A stretch of DNA of 36,320 nt from a bacterium (GTDB taxonomy: Bacteria > Planctomycetota > SKW154 > DAOVDS01). Within the stretch, counting starts at the first letter, position 1, and every line of letters starts with the position of its first letter. Shown here in pieces: positions 31,562-36,320 of this stretch. The notes below the pieces were generated by a model. That model made no database searches and was not told the DNA's origin. It saw only the letters and a list, made by a program, of their open reading frames with translations. The stretch is from positions 1 to 36,320 of the forward strand of contig DAOVDS010000005.1 of assembly GCA_030669415.1 (NCBI GenBank), read 5' to 3'. The position numbers and the translations under genes were made by a program.

Positions 31562-33253
31562 ATGAAGGCGCGCGAAGAGCTTATCCAGATACAGAAGAGA
31601 ATTGTCGCCAAGCTTGAGGCTGAGATACGCCAGTGCGTGGTTGATGACTCTCCAATGATGCGCAAGTACCGCCAGGAGTACGAGCGGGAAATCAGGGACT
31701 ACTCCAGGACCGCCACGCAGCGCGAGCTTGTGGACAGGGTAATGGAGGCGGATATCGTCTTCTGCGGCGACTACCACACCCTCTCGCTCTCCCAGCGCAT
31801 CCCCTTGCGTCTGCTGCACCAGGTGGTTGACCGCAACCGAAGCGTCATAGTGGCCATGGAGATGGTCTACGCAGCCCACCAGGATGCGGTAGACGAGTAC
31901 CTTTCGGGCGAGCTCGATGACGAGGCCTTCCTGAAGGAGATTGACTACCGGCATACCTGGAACTTCACGTGGGAGAACTACAAGCCCATCTTCGACTTCG
32001 CCCGGGAGCACGGCATCCGGGTCCTCGGCATAAACACCGCGGGCCGCTCGGGTCGCAACCACCTGAAGGAAAGGGATGTCTTCTCCTCCGGCGTCATTGC
32101 TGAGGCGTCTGCGAGCAACCCCGGCACTCTCATATTCGTCATGGATGGCGACTGGCACATTGCCAGCACACACCTGCCGGCCGAGGTGAGAAAGAGGCTC
32201 AAGGAGCGCGCTGTTCGCAGGAAGTTCCTGACTGTCTTCCAGAACAGCACGCACATCTACTGGCTTCTGGCCGGGCGCCGGCTCGCCCACAGGATAGATG
32301 TCGTGCAGACGGGGAAAAGCACATACTGCATCATAAACGCGACGCCGCTTGTCAAGCTGCAGTCGTTCCTCAACTGGGAGCGCGGGGTCGACGAGCTCGG
32401 ATACTCGAACCTCTGGGAGACGGGAGTCACCCAGATAGACTACTCCGACCAGATAGCCCAGATAATCAGCACCATAACTTCCTACCTCGGGATTGAAGCC
32501 AAGGGGCTTGACGACTTCACCGTCTACTCGACGGCGGATTTGGATTTCCTCGAGGTGCTGGCCAGGCAAAGAGAGTTCACCCCTGCGGAAATCAGGCAGA
32601 TAAAAAGCCAGGTAGAGCACGACGAGTCCTACTTCATCCCCAAAGGCAATATCATCTACCTCGCCAACCTGTCGCTGAACCACGCCGCCGAGGAAGCCAC
32701 TCACTTCGTGAACATCGCCTGCAGTGGAAAACCGCCAGGTGTCGAGGATGCCATAGACGAGTTCTACCACCGCACGCTGACGGAGGCGCTCGGCTTCCTC
32801 GGCTCCAAAATCATAAACCACAAGCGTGAGTGCTACCTCATACGAGACTACCGCCAGTTCCTCGAAGAGCACAGGAGCCACAAACTCCCGCCCGAAATGG
32901 AGTCAATGCGCCAAATCAGCAGGTTTATCCTGCAGCACCACCAGTATGAGCACACCTTCATAAGCACCCGCAAGACCACGGGAAAGGTCTCGCTTCGCAA
33001 AATCTACCGGCAGGATATCGACATTCACCTCGGCATAACCCACGGGCTTGGTTACATGCTCGGAAACCAGCTCTACCAGGCCATGGTTGCCGGGGCGATA
33101 CCGCGAAGCGAAGTCCGCGACCTGTTCTTCGTGAAGTTCTACGAGCCGGGTGTCGCCGTAAAAATCTACTTCGAGCTCTGCCGCCGACTCGGCGAGCTCC
33201 AGCCCTACTGCCGCGAAGAAGGCGACCACTGGGACAAGATACTGGACGACTAA
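31562..33253 (+). CDS. ChaN-like (haem-binding uptake, Tiki superfamily) protein with long C-terminal extension
   Basis: 563 aa from the ATG at 31562, ten bases after the purB stop. The ORF-track start at 31511 would overlap purB by 41 bases and has no ribosome-binding site, though the site at 31562 is also weak. Residues about 50-230 match the ChaN/Tiki fold: ADIVFCGDYHTLSLSQRIPLRLL, then WENYKPIFDFAREHGIRVLGIN and GTLIFVMDGDWHIASTHLP, with conserved His residues. ChaN family members bind haem or act as metal-dependent proteases. ChaN itself is about 290 aa and usually exported; here there is no signal peptide and a ~330-residue C-terminal part of unknown type follows. Confidence 0.75.
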   Translation: MKAREELIQIQKRIVAKLEAEIRQCVVDDSPMMRKYRQEYEREIRDYSRTATQRELVDRVMEADIVFCGDYHTLSLSQRIPLRLLHQVVDRNRSVIVAMEMVYAAHQDAVDEYLSGELDDEAFLKEIDYRHTWNFTWENYKPIFDFAREHGIRVLGINTAGRSGRNHLKERDVFSSGVIAEASASNPGTLIFVMDGDWHIASTHLPAEVRKRLKERAVRRKFLTVFQNSTHIYWLLAGRRLAHRIDVVQTGKSTYCIINATPLVKLQSFLNWERGVDELGYSNLWETGVTQIDYSDQIAQIISTITSYLGIEAKGLDDFTVYSTADLDFLEVLARQREFTPAEIRQIKSQVEHDESYFIPKGNIIYLANLSLNHAAEEATHFVNIACSGKPPGVEDAIDEFYHRTLTEALGFLGSKIINHKRECYLIRDYRQFLEEHRSHKLPPEMESMRQISRFILQHHQYEHTFISTRKTTGKVSLRKIYRQDIDIHLGITHGLGYMLGNQLYQAMVAGAIPRSEVRDLFFVKFYEPGVAVKIYFELCRRLGELQPYCREEGDHWDKILDD

Positions 33254-33290
33254 CACCGCTGGCATCCATATCGGGGATAATTTCAGGAAG

Positions 33291-33414
33291 CCCCACGCGC
33301 AAGCGTGGGGAGAAATGCAAGCCGCGCAATTCATTGCGCGGGTCTATTTGCCGCGGGCTGAATCCGCCGTACGGCGGACGCGGCTTTGTAACCATCGACA
33401 CGCCGCAGGCGGCG
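33291..33414. repeat. Cluster of four palindromes (REP-like)
   Basis: CCCCACGC-GCAA-GCGTGGGG lies at 33291-33310. CCGCGCAAT-TC-ATTGCGCGG lies at 33322-33341. The perfect 16-mer TCCGCCGTACGGCGGA lies at 33363-33378, and CGCCG-CAGG-CGGCG at 33401-33414. An outer stem, AAGCCGCG (33319-33326) with CGCGGCTT (33379-33386), encloses the second and third. They fill the gap between the ChaN-like and MBL genes. Confidence 0.8.
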
Positions 33415-33444
33415 GGGCCGCGCCTCTTCGTATCTGGTTTTGGG

Positions 33445-33474
33445 TTGCGGGGAGTGTGCCGCGTCTGATAGTAT
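33445..33474 (+). promoter_or_regulatory. Promoter candidate of the MBL-M50 pair
   Basis: TTGCGG at 33445-33450, an 18-nt spacer and TAGTAT at 33469-33474, about 20 bases before the ATG and just ahead of the AGGGAGGAGGG ribosome-binding site. Confidence 0.45.
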
Positions 33475-33494
33475 CTTAGAGGGAGGAGGGCAAC

Positions 33495-34124
33495 ATGCGC
33501 ATAACATGGCTTGGGCACGCGTCGTTTCTGATTGAGAGCGGGGCGGCGAAACTAATTACTGACCCGTTCGACAAAATAGGGCTGGAGTTTCCCCCGGTCG
33601 ATGCGGATATGGTTACGGTTAGCCACTCGCACTTCGACCATAACGCCGTGGACAAGGTCGGCGGGAGCCCGAAGGTGGTTTCAGGCACGGGCGAGTTCAC
33701 CCAAGAGCTGTTTGCGATAACGGGTCTGGCGACGTACCACGATGAGACGCAGGGGAGCCAGCGGGGCGAGAACACTGTCTACGTGATTGAGGCCGAGGGG
33801 CTGAGGGTGTGCCACCTCGGCGACCTGGGGCACCAGCTTTCAGGCGAGCAGGCGTCGCCGCTGGGCCGCGTCGATGTGCTGATGGTCCCCGTGGGTGGTA
33901 CTTATACAATAGATGCGGCCGGGGCGGCGCAGGTGGCGGAGGTTCTCAAGCCGAAGGTGATACTGCCTATGCACTACAAGGTTGCCGGCCTCTCGCTGGA
34001 GATAGCGGATGTCGGCGGTTTTTCGAGCCGCTTCAGAAACGTCAGAGAGGCGGACTCTCTGGACATAGCCGGCGGGCAACTGCCTGAAGAGACCGAAGTG
34101 GTAGTTCTTAAACGGAAGAGCTGA
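33495..34124 (+). CDS. Metallo-beta-lactamase-fold hydrolase, UlaG/UPF0173-like
   Basis: 209 aa, a compact metal-dependent hydrolase. The metal-site motif SHSHFDHN (HxHxDH) is at about 49-56. Further likely ligands are the HLGDLGH Asp/His region and the late PMHYK His. The opening MRITWLGHASFLIESGAAKLITDPF is typical of the UPF0173/UlaG-like branch. The substrate is not known for most of this branch. The ATG has an AGGGAGGAGGG site. The M50 protease gene begins two bases after its stop, so the two are coupled. Confidence 0.9.
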   Translation: MRITWLGHASFLIESGAAKLITDPFDKIGLEFPPVDADMVTVSHSHFDHNAVDKVGGSPKVVSGTGEFTQELFAITGLATYHDETQGSQRGENTVYVIEAEGLRVCHLGDLGHQLSGEQASPLGRVDVLMVPVGGTYTIDAAGAAQVAEVLKPKVILPMHYKVAGLSLEIADVGGFSSRFRNVREADSLDIAGGQLPEETEVVVLKRKS

Positions 34125-34126
34125 GA

Positions 34127-35392
34127 GTGTTTTTCTGGAATGCCGTCTTCTACCTGAGCATCGCGGCGCTTGTGCTATGCGGCAATGCGGTTGTGTACAT
34201 CGTGCGCAAGTGGCGCAGGAAGGCGGACCGTATCCGGGCCGCGCTCCAGCAGGAAAGGCTGTTTGAGGAAGCGGGCGACCCGGGCGCGAACCCGGGCGGC
34301 GGACAGCACGAGTTTTCCGCGCTGCGAACGGTTGACCCCGAAACGGGCAGGGTAACCTACGATGTGCACCCTGTATCGCAATCGCGCACCGAGGTGGGTA
34401 CTTTCGCCTACATTCTCGCGCTTGGCGGTATTGTGTCGTTCTTCCCGGTTTACGGGCTGCTGCCGGGGATTGCGGTACTTGTTCTTGCGCCGCTGGGGGC
34501 ACGCAAGTTCAGGCCGTCGCTGGAGCGTGTGGTGGGGTTCAAGCTGATACTGTTCTCGGTTATGGCGGCCGGTATCGGCGCGGCTGCGTCGCTCTTCTCG
34601 AGCCTGGCGTACTTCCGGGCCGGGCCGCCTGCGCCAGCCGTGCCAGTGGAGATGGGGCAAATGGCGAAGCTTCCGGTGTATGTCCCGTTTGCGCTGCTTG
34701 GTGTTCTTATTTTCTCGGTGATTATGCACGAGTCTTCGCACGGGCTTGTCGCGTACTGGTGCGGCGATTCCACGGCCAAGAAGGCGGGCAGGCTGACGCT
34801 GAACCCGCTCAAGCATTTCGACTTTTTCGGGTCGTTCATACTTCCGGCGCTGCTGTTCTTCACGACGGGTATCGCGCTTGGGTATGCCAAGCCTGTGCCG
34901 ATAAACATGAGCCGTTTCGGGCGCCAGCCGCGTGACAAGATTTTCGCCTCGACCGCGGGAGTGGCTGCCAACTTCATGCTTGCTTCCGTGTCGCTTGCGC
35001 TGCTTGTGGCTGTCGCTCTTGTAATAAGCCTTGCGTGGCCGGCTGGGAGCGTGACGGGGTTCTCTGGGTTTCTGGAGGCGCCGGTCCTGGAGGGCGTTCC
35101 CGCGCCCTGGCTGTGGGCTGGCCTGGTACAGGTGCTCAAGTCGTTCTTCGTGGTGAACCTGGTGCTGGGAGTTCTCAACATGGTGCCTGTTCCGCCTCTT
35201 GACGGCTCGTACGTGCTGGAGAGCGTGCTGCCCCGGGAGATACGCCTGTACTTCCGGCTGCTGCGGGTCTTCGGGTTCCTGATAGTCCTGGTTGTGCTGG
35301 CTACCCTGATGTTCACCGGTGCGTTCGGGGTTCTGATGAGGCTGGTGCTGAGGACATCCGTGCTCATCCGCTTTGTCACGCACTTGAACTGA
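34127..35392 (+). CDS. Site-2-protease-like M50 membrane metallopeptidase
   Basis: 421 aa, about seven membrane segments. The zinc motif HESSH is at residues 201-205, inside a membrane helix. The second active-site motif NMVPVPPLDG starts near residue 351, with the ligand Asp at 359, so both M50 motifs are intact. The spacing and the hydrophilic stretch GYAKPVPINMSRFGRQPRDK match the Rv-type rhomboid-unrelated M50B proteases without a PDZ domain. An N-terminal ~90 residues, with one membrane helix and a charged loop, precede the conserved core. Such enzymes cut transmembrane segments, for example of anti-sigma factors. No obvious substrate lies next to it. GTG start, two bases after the MBL gene. 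Confidence 0.88.
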   Translation: MFFWNAVFYLSIAALVLCGNAVVYIVRKWRRKADRIRAALQQERLFEEAGDPGANPGGGQHEFSALRTVDPETGRVTYDVHPVSQSRTEVGTFAYILALGGIVSFFPVYGLLPGIAVLVLAPLGARKFRPSLERVVGFKLILFSVMAAGIGAAASLFSSLAYFRAGPPAPAVPVEMGQMAKLPVYVPFALLGVLIFSVIMHESSHGLVAYWCGDSTAKKAGRLTLNPLKHFDFFGSFILPALLFFTTGIALGYAKPVPINMSRFGRQPRDKIFASTAGVAANFMLASVSLALLVAVALVISLAWPAGSVTGFSGFLEAPVLEGVPAPWLWAGLVQVLKSFFVVNLVLGVLNMVPVPPLDGSYVLESVLPREIRLYFRLLRVFGFLIVLVVLATLMFTGAFGVLMRLVLRTSVLIRFVTHLN

Positions 35393-35399
35393 CCGGTGC

Positions 35400-35432
35400 G
35401 CCGGCGCGGCAGACGCGGTCCGGCGGGCTTTT
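35400..35432 (+). terminator. Terminator after the M50 gene
   Basis: GCCGG-CGCG and CGCG-GT-CCGGC form a bulged stem of 9 bp around GCAGA, followed by GGGCTTTT. It lies 8 bases after the stop codon and before a new promoter. Confidence 0.5.
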
Positions 35433-35436
35433 GCGG

Positions 35437-35467
35437 TTGACATCCCCGCTGGAGGTTGTAGTATAGT
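35437..35467 (+). promoter_or_regulatory. Promoter upstream of the yraN-rpoN genes
   Basis: Consensus TTGACA at 35437-35442, a 19-nt spacer and TATAGT at 35462-35467. Transcription would begin near 35475, which leaves room for the GTG start at 35498 but not for the TTG at 35477. Confidence 0.6.
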
Positions 35468-35497
35468 AGAGGGAAGTTGGCACGCTGGAGGTTTGCA

Positions 35498-35878
35498 GTG
35501 AGCCGCAGGAGTTCCGGGAAGGCGGCCGAGGATGCGGCGGCGCGGTACCTGCGCGGGTGCGGCTACAAGATACTCGAGCGGAACTTCTCGACGCCGCTGG
35601 GCGAGATTGACATTGTGGCGCTCGAGGGCGAGGTGGTTTGCTTCGTCGAGGTCAGGTCGCACGCGTCGGCGGATTTCGGGAGCGCGCTGGAGGCGCTTAC
35701 GAGAGATAAGCAGCGGCGAGTGACGAGAGCGGCGTTGACCTACATGAAGGCGAGGCGTCTCGAGGAAGTAGAGGTGCGGTTCGACTTCGCGGCGGTCGAG
35801 GTGCCCGCGGAGGGTGCCGCGCAGGTCAAGCTGATAAGAAACGCGTTCTGGCCGGAGGAGGTCAGGCGGGGCGGATAA
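35498..35878 (+). CDS. YraN/UPF0102 family endonuclease-like protein
   Basis: 126 aa from the GTG at 35498, preferred over the ORF-track TTG at 35477 because GGAGG lies six bases upstream and the predicted transcript barely includes the TTG. The UPF0102 core is clear: GKAAEDAAARYLRGCGYKIL, then NFSTPLGEIDIVALEGEVVCFVEVRS. The latter holds the E...D...ExK-like acidic residues of the restriction-endonuclease fold, with Arg at the Lys position. KQRRVTRAALTYM also matches. The cellular role of the family is poorly defined. It is followed after about 30 bases by rpoN. Confidence 0.9.
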   Translation: MSRRSSGKAAEDAAARYLRGCGYKILERNFSTPLGEIDIVALEGEVVCFVEVRSHASADFGSALEALTRDKQRRVTRAALTYMKARRLEEVEVRFDFAAVEVPAEGAAQVKLIRNAFWPEEVRRGG

Positions 35879-35907
35879 ATCCTGTTCTAATTGCGCTGGA
35901 GATGGCT

Positions 35908-36320
35908 GTGTCCGCAATGGGCATGAGGATGGACCTGATACTGAGGCAGAGGCTCGAGCAGAGGCTCAAGCTGGCGCCCCAGATTATCCAGTCTATCCAG
36001 ATTCTCCAGCTTCCCGCGATAGACCTGAGAGAGCTTGTGCAGAAGGAGCTTATCGAGAATCCCCTGGTCGAAATCAAGGAGAACTCCGAGGCGGAACAGA
36101 TACCGCCCCTGCCGGAGGAAGCTGTGCATGAGCGCCTCGCAAGACTTGCGGAAAACGAGGGCCGCACCGATGGCAGCTTCTCCAAGCTGGAGGACCTTCA
36201 GGACTACTTCGAGAAGCAGCAGGCGGTGCGCAGGCCCTACAGGTTCGACGGGAAGGACAAGAAGCAGGAGGCGATGCAGAACACCGCCGCCAAGCCTGTC
36301 TCGCTGCAGGGGTACATGCT
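35908..36320 (+). CDS. rpoN: RNA polymerase sigma-54 factor, N-terminal part (partial)
   Basis: The gene runs off the right edge. Region I is clear: LILRQRLEQRLKLAPQIIQS, then IQILQLPAIDLRELVQKELIENPLVE. That Gln/Leu-rich helix pair contacts activator ATPases and core polymerase. An acidic region II follows. Sigma-54 directs transcription from -24/-12 promoters with enhancer-binding activators. The start is uncertain: GTG at 35908 has GGAG six bases upstream, while ATG codons at 35902, 35917, 35923 and 35929 are in frame. MDLILRQRLEQ at 35929 resembles the usual family N-terminus. Confidence 0.92.
   Translation, partial: MSAMGMRMDLILRQRLEQRLKLAPQIIQSIQILQLPAIDLRELVQKELIENPLVEIKENSEAEQIPPLPEEAVHERLARLAENEGRTDGSFSKLEDLQDYFEKQQAVRRPYRFDGKDKKQEAMQNTAAKPVSLQGYM

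Noticed and set aside
29962-31665. 567-aa minus-strand ORF
   Set aside because: Antisense of purB; the plus strand has the lyase signature.
31394-32881. 495-aa minus-strand ORF
   Set aside because: Antisense of the ChaN-like gene; no motif and no start signal.
34175-35917. 580-aa minus-strand ORF
   Set aside because: Arg/His/Pro-rich shadow crossing the M50 and yraN genes, which both have clear family motifs.

Overview
The window comes from a GC-rich (roughly 60 %) bacterial chromosome. An outer membrane is suggested by several predicted lipoproteins, a WaaG-like glycosyltransferase and sigma-54. The protein mix (Ser/Thr kinase fused to an FGE-sulfatase domain, caspase-like and VWA proteins, DUF1080-like, PA14 and DUF1570-like domains, long P/E linkers) suggests Planctomycetota or a related deep lineage. 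That placement is an inference from domain content, not from a phylogenetic marker. GTG and TTG starts are common, and several are chosen here by their Shine-Dalgarno spacing.

Layout. 1-5400: end of mfd, a convergent secreted VWA protein, a secreted EF-hand/helical-hairpin repeat protein, then eno and a DivIC/FtsB-type division protein. 5400-13100: a secreted HEXXH peptidase, then on the minus strand a small lipoprotein paired with a caspase-fold lipoprotein that has lost both catalytic residues, and a 1346-aa Ig-like lipoprotein. 13300-19350: a zinc-ribbon/kinase/FGE-sulfatase membrane protein divergent from a zinc-ribbon/coiled-coil/DUF1080-like membrane protein. 19480-22930: a minus-strand operon of CCA/poly(A) nucleotidyltransferase, PA14 protein and GT4 glycosyltransferase. 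23183-29700: tRNA-Ala(TGC), an ankyrin-repeat lipoprotein, a DUF401 permease, a secreted TPR protein and an AT-rich orphan lipoprotein. 30115-36320: purB with a ChaN-like protein, an MBL-fold hydrolase with an M50 site-2-type protease, a YraN-family protein and the start of rpoN.

Housekeeping genes (mfd, eno, divIC, cca, tRNA, purB, yraN, rpoN) are interleaved with exported proteins of unknown role. Many transcription units have readable sigma-70 promoters (TTGACA-like, 17-19 nt, TATAAT-like). Two of these sit so close to the start codon that the transcripts should be leaderless or nearly so.

The most unusual signal is a set of inverted arrays of degenerate 7- or 8-nt words (five copies in three word families, plus one 10-nt direct array) lying mostly just downstream of stop codons. 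Two copies run into coding sequence: one supplies the ribosome-binding site, start and first residues of the DivIC-like protein, and another encodes the signal-peptide core of the large Ig-like lipoprotein. A second class of short perfect palindromes, often with a GCAAGC-like centre, clusters in the intergenic gaps around 29.8 and 33.3 kb.
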